64,000 bases of DNA from SZUA-36 sp963759155 (GCA_963759155.1 CAVWXX010000001.1:327468-391467), one strand, 5' to 3'. Numbered from the stretch's first letter, positions 27,590 through 36,373 are shown. Program-made: numbers and translations. The notes: generated from the letters alone by a model not told the origin.

Positions 27590-28225
27590 ATGATTCAAAA
27601 AGTAATATTGGCACTAGGCCTGCTGCTCGGCAGCCAGTTGGCGATGGCCCAGGCAGAGCCTTACCAGGAAGGCGTTCATTACTTCAAGATAGACCAGGTT
27701 CCAGCCGACACCGGTTCCGGCACCGTCGAAGTGACTGAACTCTTCAGCTATGGCTGTTCTCATTGCAATACCTTTGAGCCCTATCTGGAAAGCTGGAATC
27801 AGACCAAGCCTGACAACGTCGTATTTAACCGTATAGCCGTTGCCTTTGGTCGAAAAGCATGGGAAATGATGGCCCGCGCCTATATTACGACCGAGATGCT
27901 GGGTATTGCTGACGAAAGTCACATGGCGATGATGGATGCGATCTGGAAAGAAAAGAGACAGTTTCGCACCGTGGATGAACTGGCAGAGTTTTACACTCAA
28001 TTCGGCATTGAAAAATCGGCCTTCCTGTCAAACTTCCAGTCATTTGCTGCCGACAGCACACTGCGTAAAAGTCAGCGTGATGTACAGCTTTTTGGCATAA
28101 CCGGCACACCAAGCCTTGTTGTCAATCGTAAGTACAGGGTCACCAGCAACAAGAACGTCAGGGGCTTCAATGAAATGCTGGACATCGTAGACTACCTTGT
28201 AAGCAAAGAGACAGTTTCTCCATAA
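27590..28225 (+). CDS. dsbA: Thiol:disulfide interchange protein DsbA
   Basis: Periplasmic oxidase of protein thiols. The 211-residue protein has a signal peptide (ILALGLLLGSQLAMAQ), the thioredoxin fold with an inserted helical domain, the active site in FSYGCSHCNTFEP, and the cis-proline loop GITGTPSLVVN. The dipeptide between the cysteines is Ser-His rather than the more frequent Pro-His, which may shift the redox potential. It follows the cytochrome c4 gene by about 80 bases and ends before a palindromic repeat. DsbB, its usual partner, is not in the window. Confidence 0.93.
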   Translation: MIQKVILALGLLLGSQLAMAQAEPYQEGVHYFKIDQVPADTGSGTVEVTELFSYGCSHCNTFEPYLESWNQTKPDNVVFNRIAVAFGRKAWEMMARAYITTEMLGIADESHMAMMDAIWKEKRQFRTVDELAEFYTQFGIEKSAFLSNFQSFAADSTLRKSQRDVQLFGITGTPSLVVNRKYRVTSNKNVRGFNEMLDIVDYLVSKETVSP

Positions 28226-28270
28226 GACCCTATCCGGGGCTCACACCATTGGGCCACCATCGTTTATGTC

Positions 28271-28290
28271 GTTCCCGCACCGGCGGGAAC
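28271..28290. repeat. Small GC-rich palindrome after dsbA
   Basis: GTTCCCGC (28271-28278), loop ACCG, GCGGGAAC (28283-28290). A perfect eight-base stem without a T run, of the kind found as intergenic repeat units in proteobacteria; it could also slow transcription between dsbA and ntrX. Confidence 0.55.
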
Positions 28291-28407
28291 GTTCCCCAAA
28301 ACCGTTTCAAGTGCCATTGCCTGGCAATTCTTTAGTCATATTTGCTGTTGACTCAAGCACGCATAAGAGTATTCTGTTGTTTCCTTACCACATCAAATTA
28401 AAAACTT

Positions 28408-29793
28408 ATGTCGCAAGCCCAAATCCTGGTCGTTGATGACGAACCCGATATCCGGCAGCTCGTACAGGAAATCCTCGAGGATGAGGGTTATATCGTGCAG
28501 GTTGCGAAAGATGGCGAAAACGCACGTCTGGTCTATGCGCAGCAGAAGCCAGACCTGGTTTTGCTGGATATCTGGATGCCGGATATTGACGGCATTTCGT
28601 TGTTAAAAGAATGGTCTGCTGCTGGAGGCCTGGAATCACAGGTCGTGATCATGTCGGGTCACGGCACGCTTGAAACCGCTGTGGAGGCCACCCGCCTGGG
28701 TGCTTTTGATTTTGTCCAAAAACCGCTATCGCTGGCCAAGTTGCTGGCAACCGTGCGAAAAGCACTTGAGTCAAGGCCACAACCCAAAATAACAGATGCA
28801 CTTGGTCAGGAGGCGTTGCCGGTAGAACCGCTGGGCAACAGCCCGGTCATGCAATTGTTGCGCAACAGTGCAAAACAGGCTGCCAACAACGCATCGCCGG
28901 TGATGATTACAGGAGAGAGTGGAAGCGGTCGGGAAACCCTGGCGCGTTATATTCATCACCTGTCCTCAACAGGCGGTAAAATGTTTACGCTGGATCATGC
29001 GCAGGCAGGTGGTGAAAATGCCTGTAGCTACCTGTTTGGCTCTGTTTTGAATAACCAGGTGGTGGAGGGTTTGCTGGATATAGCAAGTGGTGGCGTACTG
29101 TTCATACCAAAATTGCAAAGACTGCCTGCCAATACGCTTGAGCTATTAAATATCGCCGTTGAAGCAAATGGATACACACCCGAGGGTGGCACGGTTTTCA
29201 AGCCCCTTGGATGCCGTATTATTTGCAGTGCCGCAGACAACCTGGAACAACTGGTTAAAGAAAAGCGCTTGCCCGGCCCCTTGTATTTTCACCTGAATGT
29301 ACTGCCTTTAAGGGTTCCGGCCCTGCGTGAAAGACCTGAAGATATTCCAGAGCTGATCAGGTACTTTTCCGACTGGTTTCCAAATCATGAGAACCTGCCT
29401 TACCGGTCATTTTCAGTGTCCGTCCAAAACCAGATGCGCAACCATAGCTGGCCCGGAAATGTACGCGAACTACGCAACCTGATACAACGGCTGCTGGTGC
29501 TTGGCAGTCAAGGCGAGGTTTCGGTTCAGGAAGTTGAAGATGCCCTGAATCAAAGTGCCGCCAGTTTGGATTCGTCCGAATCCGGTAATGAAGGGCTGTA
29601 TCACGACGGCTTGCTCGATATGCCGCTGCGGGAAGCGCGTGAACAGTTTGAAAGGGATTACCTGATCTATCAGTTAAAAAAGGCCGGGGGCAGTGTGGGC
29701 AAGTTATCCGAATCAGTGGGTATGGAAAGGACCCACCTGTATCGCAAGCTCAGGTCACTTGGTATTGACCCGAAAGTAGTGAGTAACTCATGA
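28408..29793 (+). CDS. ntrX: NtrX-like response regulator with degenerate AAA+ domain
   Basis: A 461-residue protein with a receiver domain (ILVVDDEPDIRQ, phospho-acceptor Asp54 in LLDIWMPD), an AAA+ region and a C-terminal Fis-type helix-turn-helix (GSVGKLSESVGMERTHLYRK). The Walker A motif is kept (GESGSGRET, 169-177). The sigma-54-contacting GAFTGA loop is absent, its place taken by CSYLFGSVLNNQ, and the Walker B site reads GGVLFIPKL instead of GGTLFLDEI, with both acidic residues gone. NtrX proteins of alphaproteobacteria are known to lack GAFTGA, but loss of Walker B as well suggests no ATPase-driven sigma-54 activation. It overlaps trkA by four bases; its cognate kinase gene ntrY is about 20 kb away. 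Confidence 0.88.
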   Translation: MSQAQILVVDDEPDIRQLVQEILEDEGYIVQVAKDGENARLVYAQQKPDLVLLDIWMPDIDGISLLKEWSAAGGLESQVVIMSGHGTLETAVEATRLGAFDFVQKPLSLAKLLATVRKALESRPQPKITDALGQEALPVEPLGNSPVMQLLRNSAKQAANNASPVMITGESGSGRETLARYIHHLSSTGGKMFTLDHAQAGGENACSYLFGSVLNNQVVEGLLDIASGGVLFIPKLQRLPANTLELLNIAVEANGYTPEGGTVFKPLGCRIICSAADNLEQLVKEKRLPGPLYFHLNVLPLRVPALRERPEDIPELIRYFSDWFPNHENLPYRSFSVSVQNQMRNHSWPGNVRELRNLIQRLLVLGSQGEVSVQEVEDALNQSAASLDSSESGNEGLYHDGLLDMPLREAREQFERDYLIYQLKKAGGSVGKLSESVGMERTHLYRKLRSLGIDPKVVSNS

Positions 29794-31166
29794 GAATAGT
29801 CATTCTTGGTGCAGGACAGGTTGGTTCCACCGTTGCCAGTGCATTGGTCCACGAAGACAATGACATCACCATTGTTGATAAGGATGAGCAACGACTCAAG
29901 GAACTGCAGGATCAGTTGGATATCCGCAGCGTGCTTGGTTACGCTTCGCACCCCAAGGTGATGGAGCGTGCGGGTATTGAAGATGCAGACCTCGTTATTG
30001 CCTTGACCAGCTCCGATGAAGTGAACATGGTGGCCTGCCAGATTGCCTATACGCTTTACAATGTACCCACCCGAATTGCACGTGTTCGCGCGGCTGCTTA
30101 TACCGACAGGGTAGAGCTATTCCACCGCGAACATTCGCCTGTCGATGTTCTTATAAGTCCTGAATTATTGCTAACCCAGTATATCTCCAACCTGATTGAG
30201 TACCCTGGAACCTCACAGGTCATGGATTTCGCGGATGGAAGGGCCCAGCTTGTAGCAACAGAGGCGGAGGCCGGTGGCTTGCTGGTCGGACAAAAGCTTT
30301 ATACGCTGGCTCACCATATGCCGGGCCAGTCAGATGCACGCCTCGCCGCCATTTATCGCAAAGGAAGATTGATCCTGCCGGAAGGCAGTACCGTCATCGA
30401 GGAAAACGATACCGTTTTCTTCCTTGCTGCAACACGCGACATTCCCGCTGTCATGAAAGAACTCAGGCCAATAGATAACCCCATCCGGCGCGTGATTCTC
30501 GCCGGCGGTGGAAATATTGGTAAAAACCTGGCGAGACAACTTGAACGCGATCATCACGTGAAAGTCATCGAACGTGACCCCATCCGGGCTGAGTCGATTG
30601 CTGAGGAATTGTCCAAGACCATCGTTCTGGTCGGGGATTGCACAGACTCCGGTCTGTTGAGGGAAGAATCGATAGAAAGCACCGATGTCTACTGCGTGCT
30701 GACCAATGACGATGCGGCCAATATCCTGTCAGCTTTGCAGGCCAAGCGCATGGGTGCAAAGAAAGTTATTGCGATCATTAACCGGCCCTCCTATGTCGAC
30801 CTGATGGAGTCCGGCACCATTGATATCGCTGTCTCACCGCAGCAAATTACCATCGGCTCCCTGCTGGCACACATCCGTCGGGGCAGTATCGATCGAGTGC
30901 ATTCACTCAGGGGAGGTGATGCTGAGGCCATCGAGGCTATTGCGATTGGTGACAGGCGCAGCTCAAAGGTCGTGGGGCGTTCTCTTGAAGAACTATCCCT
31001 GCCCCAGGGGACGACCATTGTTGGTATCGTCCGGGGTGAAGACGTCATCATTGCTCACCATGACACCGTTATAGAGGAACATGACCACGTCCTGCTTTTT
31101 GTTCCGGACAAGAAACAAATCCATGCCGTTGAGCGACTATTCCAGGTTAAAGCAGCCTTTATATGA
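29790..31166 (+). CDS. trkA: Trk potassium uptake regulator TrkA
   Basis: Cytoplasmic NAD(H)-binding subunit gating the TrkH channel. The 458-residue protein is a tandem of two RCK units: Rossmann folds beginning MRIVILGAGQVGSTVA and, after residue 230, VILAGGGNIGKNLARQLE, each followed by a TrkA-C domain. ATGA overlaps with both the upstream ntrX stop and the downstream trkH start show one translationally coupled ntrX-trkA-trkH operon. Confidence 0.95.
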   Translation: MRIVILGAGQVGSTVASALVHEDNDITIVDKDEQRLKELQDQLDIRSVLGYASHPKVMERAGIEDADLVIALTSSDEVNMVACQIAYTLYNVPTRIARVRAAAYTDRVELFHREHSPVDVLISPELLLTQYISNLIEYPGTSQVMDFADGRAQLVATEAEAGGLLVGQKLYTLAHHMPGQSDARLAAIYRKGRLILPEGSTVIEENDTVFFLAATRDIPAVMKELRPIDNPIRRVILAGGGNIGKNLARQLERDHHVKVIERDPIRAESIAEELSKTIVLVGDCTDSGLLREESIESTDVYCVLTNDDAANILSALQAKRMGAKKVIAIINRPSYVDLMESGTIDIAVSPQQITIGSLLAHIRRGSIDRVHSLRGGDAEAIEAIAIGDRRSSKVVGRSLEELSLPQGTTIVGIVRGEDVIIAHHDTVIEEHDHVLLFVPDKKQIHAVERLFQVKAAFI

Positions 31167-32623
31167 AGCACCGTAGAACATCAACGGTTCAACGGATAAT
31201 TGGTTTCCTTATCGCCAGTGCCAGTTTGATGATGATTCCACCGGCTCTCGTTTCCTTGTGGTACAGGGATGGAACTGCCGAGCTATTTCTGGTCAGCGCC
31301 GTCATCCTGTTTTTTGCCGGTATGGCAATTTTCCTGCCTGTACGTCATATGCGCGAGGAATTGCGCCTGCGTGACGGCTTCCTCGTCGTCGTCGCCTGCT
31401 GGCTTTCACTCGTGTTTGTCGGAGCCCTGCCCTTTTTGTTACTGGACAAGCCCGAAATCTCTTATGTAGACGCCGTATTCGAGTCCATGTCAGCACTGAC
31501 AACAACCGGCGCCACTATCCTGAAGAATATCGATGAGTTGCCACGTGGCATCCTGTATTACCGCCAGCAACTTCAGTGGCTGGGTGGACTCGGTATCGTC
31601 GTTCTGGCCGTCGCCATCATGCCCATGCTGCGTATTGGCGGCATGCAATTGTACCGGGCGGAAACACCGGGACCGATGAAAGACAGCAAACTGACACCAC
31701 GTATTACCGAAACCGCGAAGGCGCTTTGGTTAATTTACCTGGGTATAACGATACTATGCGCGCTGGCGTACTGGCTCGGCGGTATGACGCTTTTCGATGC
31801 CGTCGGTCATGCATTCAGCACGGTTGCCATCGGTGGAATGTCGACGCATGATGCCGGTTTTACCCACTTCAATAGCCCAACGCTTGAAATCATCGCGACA
31901 TTCTTCATGGTGGTTGCCGGAATCAATTTTGCGATTCACTTCAGTGCCTGGAAACGAGCCAGTTCACAGCCATATTTTCAAGATCCGGAGCTGAAAGTCT
32001 ATGCATCGCTGTTACTCGGCTTCGCCGCTCTGACCACCATTGCACTCTACATGAACGGCACTTATGGTTCGGTTGCTGAATCTGCACGTTTCGCGACCTT
32101 CCAGGTGGTTTCCGTCATGACCACCACCGGTTTCAGCTCAGCTGAATTTTCGGTCTGGCCCGGTTTTATACCCATCATGCTGATCTGTATTGCATTCATC
32201 GGCGGGTGTGCCGGCAGCACCTGTGGTGGCATGAAGGTGATCCGCATCATGCTCTTATACCGACAGGCCAGTCGCGAGATCCGTCGACTTATCCATCCCC
32301 ATGCTGTCATTCCGGTCAAAATCGGCGGCAGGAAAACATCGCCAACGGTCATGGATGCAGTCTGGGGTTTCTTTTTTCTTTATGTGGCCAGTTTCGTCAT
32401 GATTACCATCGCCCTCAACGGTGTGGGTGTTGATCCGGTAACCGCCTACGCTGCAGCGGCAGCTTGCATTACCAACCTTGGCCCGGGTCTGGGTGAAGTC
32501 AGCGCCAACTATGCCAGCCTGAACTCGACCGCTAAAGTTATTTTAAGCTTTGCAATGCTGATGGGCAGGCTTGAAATTTTCACACTGCTTGTGCTGTTTT
32601 CACCCGCTTTTTGGCGGAGCTGA
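31163..32623 (+). CDS. trkH: Trk potassium uptake channel TrkH
   Basis: Integral membrane K+ uptake protein of 486 residues with repeated M1-P-M2 modules. Selectivity-filter-like segments are visible: SALTTTGATIL, AFSTVAIGGMS, VMTTTGFSSAEF and CITNLGPGLGE, each with the conserved glycine. It overlaps trkA by four bases. A hairpin without a T run follows at 32657-32677. Confidence 0.95.
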   Translation: MKHRRTSTVQRIIGFLIASASLMMIPPALVSLWYRDGTAELFLVSAVILFFAGMAIFLPVRHMREELRLRDGFLVVVACWLSLVFVGALPFLLLDKPEISYVDAVFESMSALTTTGATILKNIDELPRGILYYRQQLQWLGGLGIVVLAVAIMPMLRIGGMQLYRAETPGPMKDSKLTPRITETAKALWLIYLGITILCALAYWLGGMTLFDAVGHAFSTVAIGGMSTHDAGFTHFNSPTLEIIATFFMVVAGINFAIHFSAWKRASSQPYFQDPELKVYASLLLGFAALTTIALYMNGTYGSVAESARFATFQVVSVMTTTGFSSAEFSVWPGFIPIMLICIAFIGGCAGSTCGGMKVIRIMLLYRQASREIRRLIHPHAVIPVKIGGRKTSPTVMDAVWGFFFLYVASFVMITIALNGVGVDPVTAYAAAAACITNLGPGLGEVSANYASLNSTAKVILSFAMLMGRLEIFTLLVLFSPAFWRS

Positions 32624-32656
32624 TCAAGCTGGCTGAATCAGGTCAACCTGGACTGC

Positions 32657-32677
32657 CGGGAAGCGTTGCACTTCCCG
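32657..32677 (+). terminator. Hairpin after trkH
   Basis: CGGGAAG (32657-32663), loop CGTTGCA, CTTCCCG (32671-32677). A seven-base perfect stem about 35 bases past the trkH stop, without a T tract. Possible end structure for the ntrX-trkA-trkH transcript. Confidence 0.35.
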
Positions 32678-32723
32678 ACAAATCCAGCTGAAAGGTCGAA
32701 CAAGCAATGCTTGCGGGACTTAT

Positions 32724-32984
32724 TTACCAGTCATCTCCAAGGTAAAAGTCGTCACCGTCATCAAATTGCATATAAAGCTCTTTGAGCTCTCTCCTCCGTT
32801 CGATTTTTCGACGGGCACTAACCCGATCGGAAGCACCTTCCCAATCGGCACTATAAATATCTCTTGAAAGGTTTTTAGACCTGTCATCGCTTTCATCGAA
32901 GTCGAAATCATAGTCTTCGAAATCGTAATCATCATAATCGTCAGATTCAAAATCCTTTGTCCTGGGCTTGTATTTGGTACCCAT
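32724..32984 (-). CDS. Small highly acidic protein
   Basis: An 86-residue protein with a strongly acidic, tyrosine/phenylalanine-rich block (DDYDDYDFEDYDFDFDES) followed by a basic helix (RVSARRKIERRRELKELY) and an acidic end. ATG at 32984 has GGAG eight bases before it, so it looks translated. It resembles the small PA3496-type proteins of gammaproteobacteria, recently tied to envelope integrity, but I recognise this only from composition and layout. It is convergent with trkH and divergent from the MarR gene. Confidence 0.65.
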   Translation of the reverse strand: MGTKYKPRTKDFESDDYDDYDFEDYDFDFDESDDRSKNLSRDIYSADWEGASDRVSARRKIERRRELKELYMQFDDGDDFYLGDDW

Positions 32985-33211
32985 TTCCACTTCTCCAATA
33001 TGAGGCAAAAGGCTCTCAAACCGAATTGAAAATCTTTTTTATCTTTATGTCAAGATTATTTTTACAAATCAGGTTTAAACTGCAGAACGCGAAAGCACGC
33101 TCTAATGACTATTGAAAGGCAACTATTGCTTGCCGGCCTAGGCATCACGAGAACCTGACTTATAAATATATGTCTTAATGCAAAGATATATGATACATGC
33201 CATAAACGGGG

Positions 33212-33217
33212 TATAAT
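33212..33217 (+). promoter_or_regulatory. Perfect -10 box next to the MarR start codon
   Basis: TATAAT ends eight bases before the ATG at 33225, so transcription would begin at or within a base or two of the start codon. No good -35 is visible and there is no ribosome site at normal spacing (ACGGGG lies 13 bases away). The upstream region is AT-rich with an ATATAT...ATATAT arrangement around 33170-33190 that might be a regulator site. Confidence 0.45.
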
Positions 33218-33224
33218 TGGTGCA

Positions 33225-33716
33225 ATGATAAAAGACGCAATTGACGAACTTCAGAATGACTGGGGCACACAGAGGCCTGACCTGAATACCGAGCCGATGG
33301 GGGTCGTGCTGCGCATCCAGGCGCTTGCAAAGATTCTCGGAGACCAAACCGCTGTAACCCTGCAGACCTTTGATCTGCAATGGTGGCAATACGATGTGCT
33401 TTCCAGTCTCCGGCGCCAGGGTAAACCATTTATCATGACCGCCACTGAACTCGCTGATTCTGCCATGCTCACATCGGGCGCGATGACAAACCGCATTGAC
33501 CGCCTGGAAGAGGATGGCCTGGTTCGCAGGATCCGTGACGACAATGACGGGCGTCGCGTACTGGTTCAGCTGACCAATGAGGGCATCAGCCTGGTCGAAG
33601 AAGCCACCGAGGCAAGATTTGAAACAGCCGAGGATGCACTGGATAGCTTAAGCACCCAGCAGAGAGACGCCCTCAGCGACCTGCTAAGACTGTTATTAAA
33701 AAACCAGGACGACTGA
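33225..33716 (+). CDS. MarR-family transcriptional regulator
   Basis: A 163-residue winged-helix repressor. The core shows TATELADSAMLTSGAMTNRI (recognition helix), DRLEEDGLVRRIRDDNDGRR (wing, with the conserved Asp-Arg pattern) and LTNEGISLVEEA. The N-terminus (LQTFDLQWWQYDVLSSLRRQ) is the usual dimerisation helix. No target gene is evident: it is divergent from the small acidic gene and convergent with rimK. Ligand unknown. Confidence 0.92.
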   Translation: MIKDAIDELQNDWGTQRPDLNTEPMGVVLRIQALAKILGDQTAVTLQTFDLQWWQYDVLSSLRRQGKPFIMTATELADSAMLTSGAMTNRIDRLEEDGLVRRIRDDNDGRRVLVQLTNEGISLVEEATEARFETAEDALDSLSTQQRDALSDLLRLLLKNQDD

Positions 33717-33752
33717 CCAGTTGGGGTCCTTTAATAAGTCAATTCACAGGCG

Positions 33753-34658
33753 CTAGCCTCTCCCGCGTGTTCGCGTCCTGCCCTCTTTCGCATTCTTTGC
33801 GATAAACTCGATTATCATCCCGGCGACATTTTTGCCAGTCGCGTTTTCAATACCTTCAAGCCCCGGACTGGAGTTGACTTCAAGCACCACCGGCCCATGA
33901 TTGGAGCGGAGTAAATCAACACCGGCCACATTCAGACCCATCACCTTGGCAGAACGAATAGCGGTCGAGCGCTCCTCTGGCGTAATCTTGATCAGGCTGG
34001 CAGAGCCGCCGCGATGGAGATTCGAGCGAAACTCGCCTTCTTTACCCTGTCTTTTCATGGCGGCCACCACCTTGTCACCAATAACGAGACAGCGAATATC
34101 GGCACCGCCGGCCTCCTTGATGTACTCCTGCACCATGAAGTTTGCTTTTAAACCCCTGAATGCTTCAATCACGCTCTCAGCAGCCTTCTTCGTTTCGGCG
34201 AGAACAACGCCAACCCCCTGGGTACCTTCCAGCAATTTGATAACAACCGGCGCGCCGCCCACAAAATCGAGCAGATCATCGGTGTCATCCGGCGAGTTTG
34301 CAAAACCGGTGACAGGCAGCCCGATTCCCCTGCGTGCCAGCAACTGCGACGCCCGTAACTTGTCGCGGGATCGCGTAATCGCGACAGACTCATTCACAGA
34401 GTAGATACCCATCATCTCGAATTGACGAACCACGGCGGTGCCATAAAAGGAAACAGAAGCACCGATCCTCGGGATGATGGCATCAATCCCTACTAACGCC
34501 TCCCCCTTGTAGTGAACAGCCGGCCGGTGACTTGTTATATTCATATAACAGCGTCTGTGATCAATCACCGATACTTCGTGACCATGCTCTTTAGCGGCCT
34601 CAACCAGTCGCTTTGTCGAGTAAAGCCGCGGGTTTGTAGACAAGATTCCTATTTTCAT
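33753..34658 (-). CDS. rimK: RimK-type ATP-grasp ligase (ribosomal S6 glutamate ligase)
   Basis: ATP-grasp enzyme that adds glutamate residues to the C-terminus of ribosomal protein S6. The 301-residue protein has the preATP-grasp part (SVIDHRRCYMNI, IDAIIPRIGAS), ATP-binding lysines in GGAPVVIKLLEGTQGVGV, IRCLVIGDKVVAAMKRQG, and the metal site VVLEVNSSPGLEGIE. It follows a frameshifted aspartoacylase-like gene and a retropepsin-like protease gene, an arrangement like the rimA/rimB/rimK operon of pseudomonads in which RimB trims poly-glutamate tails made by RimK. Confidence 0.92.
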   Translation of the reverse strand: MKIGILSTNPRLYSTKRLVEAAKEHGHEVSVIDHRRCYMNITSHRPAVHYKGEALVGIDAIIPRIGASVSFYGTAVVRQFEMMGIYSVNESVAITRSRDKLRASQLLARRGIGLPVTGFANSPDDTDDLLDFVGGAPVVIKLLEGTQGVGVVLAETKKAAESVIEAFRGLKANFMVQEYIKEAGGADIRCLVIGDKVVAAMKRQGKEGEFRSNLHRGGSASLIKITPEERSTAIRSAKVMGLNVAGVDLLRSNHGPVVLEVNSSPGLEGIENATGKNVAGMIIEFIAKNAKEGRTRTRGRG

Positions 34659-34696
34659 TTTTCATCCATTTTAGTGGTGCCAAAGGCCTGATGAGG

Positions 34697-35711
34697 CTAA
34701 TGGTCGTATATTGAAGTAAATTCCTCGACCCGGTCTTCGGCTCTGGAAATACTTTTAAATTCAGCGATATTGAAAAGTGCGTCACCTTCGTGAGCCAGGG
34801 GCAAATTGCTGCGGCCGATCACTATACCATCAAAGGGTGCCACCATGACCTCGGAAGAGTCGCCCAGCGGGTCGTTTATCGACGCCAGACGCTGACCTTC
34901 TGCAACACTGCTCCCCAATTGGACATTGGTATTAAAAATCCCGCTGGCCGAGCGCCCTGACCCATCGTGTCGAACGCGCCAGCAGCGGTTTTACCTGCGT
35001 CCTGGCAGGACGCTTTGCGGGTAACATGCCTACGGCGCGCATGACGTTGAGAACCCCCCGCACGCCCGCCTTGATGCACATCTCATCGAAACGCAGCGCT
35101 TCACCGGCTTCGTAAATAAGTACCGGCACACCCGAGTCGGCAACACAAGCGCGCAGAGAGTTATCGCGGATATTCGCATTGATAACAACGGGAACCCCAA
35201 AACAGCTTGCCAGTTCGAGTGTTTTCTGATCATCAAGGTTGCCACGGATTTGCGGCAGATTAGAGCGATTGATCGCACCGGTGTGAAGATCAATACCATA
35301 GTCTGCCTTGGAAACGATTTGAGTGAAGAACGTATTGGCCAGACGCCCTGCCACCGACCCCTTGGCACTGCCAGGAAATGAACGGTTAAGGTCTCTCCGG
35401 TCAGGCAAATAACGTGATTGGTTCAAAAAGCCATGGACATTCACGATGGGAACCGCGATCAGCGTGCCCCGAATAGACTTCAGCACCTTGAGACGTAACA
35501 ACCTGCGAACTATCTCAACGCCATTAAGCTCGTCACCGTGGATAGCTGCCGACACAAACATAACCGGGCCCGCTTTGCGCCCACAGATAACCTGCACCGG
35601 CATACTCAGCGACGTTGAGGTGTAAAGATCGGCCACCGGCAGGCTAATATTCACCCGCTGCCCGGGATTGACTATTATGTCGCCAATCGGAAATGGTTTG
35701 TTTACTGCCAT
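34697..35711 (-). pseudogene. Succinylglutamate desuccinylase/aspartoacylase-family gene, frameshifted
   Basis: The N-terminal 259 residues (34932-35711) form a zinc acyl-amidase/carboxypeptidase-like domain: FVSAAIHGDELNGVEIVRRL with the HxxE metal site, DLNRSFPG and GIDLHTGA. The frame ends at 34932, but the rest of the protein continues one frame over: SASGIFNTNVQ, then GSSVAEGQRLASINDP and VMVAPFDGIVIGRSNLPLA down to 34697, the normal C-terminal beta-barrel of the family. One extra base (about 34951-34954, in GGGCGCTCGG) accounts for the break; without it the product would be 337 residues. Either a sequencing error or a recent mutation. Co-oriented with rimK and the protease gene. Confidence 0.85.
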
Positions 35712-35717
35712 TGTTGT

Positions 35718-36179
35718 TTATTCCTGATGAACTTTCAGGCCGGGTTTTTTACCGGTCGTATACGATCTGGATGGATCTACCATTGCAACACCTTTCATCG
35801 CAGTACGTCCCAACAGCATCCGGAACATCATGTTATCTCGCGCGGTCAGTGTCATTTCAATGGGCCATGACCAGGGCCCGATGTTTAAAAGCGTCATGAT
35901 AATCAAGCGTTGCTCCCTGTGACCACCAGAATCCGTCACGCTCCTTTCATCGACAATATCGGCGACACAGGTGACAATCTTTTCGGAATCTCTTTGTGTC
36001 GGGTGAATTTTAAACCTGACCCGGTCAATTCCCCGCTCTGAAAAAGTATCAAGCTCGAACGCGTGCAAAGCAGACGTTCTGGCGCCGGTATCCACCTTGG
36101 CCTTGATGGCGTGAAGACCCAGTTCGGGTAAACCGACCCACTCCCGCCAACCCAGTGTTAGTTTTTTGTCGGGCTTCAT
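35718..36179 (-). CDS. Retropepsin-like protease (RimB / ATP-dependent zinc protease family)
   Basis: A 153-residue protein of the PF05618 family. It has the aspartyl-protease-like active site KVDTGARTSALHA (about 27-39) and the second family block MLLGRTAMKGVAMVDPSRSY. The family name zinc protease is historical; structural comparison places it with retropepsins. In the rim operon the corresponding RimB removes glutamates added by RimK, and that role is inferred here from the neighbours. Seven bases separate it from the aspartoacylase-like gene. Confidence 0.85.
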   Translation of the reverse strand: MKPDKKLTLGWREWVGLPELGLHAIKAKVDTGARTSALHAFELDTFSERGIDRVRFKIHPTQRDSEKIVTCVADIVDERSVTDSGGHREQRLIIMTLLNIGPWSWPIEMTLTARDNMMFRMLLGRTAMKGVAMVDPSRSYTTGKKPGLKVHQE

Positions 36180-36373
36180 GAGCCAAAATTCCTGTGTATT
36201 AAAAGGGTTTCACACTAGAAAACGACAATCCGGCTCAAACAACTGATAGCCGTGGATGCGGTTAAGTGCGAGATAACAGAAAAAGCATCACTTACTGTAT
36301 AGTCCTGAACGATAAAGGGAAGTGTTTTTTTCAAACATTTACAAAATATCTTCAAAAGCATAAGTCGTGTGAG

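Noticed and set aside
32720..33019. A second overlapping 99-codon frame over the small acidic gene
   Set aside because: Its composition is a shadow of the acidic gene (Met/Ile/Thr-rich) and it has no ribosome site; the frame with GGAG and the acidic product is preferred.
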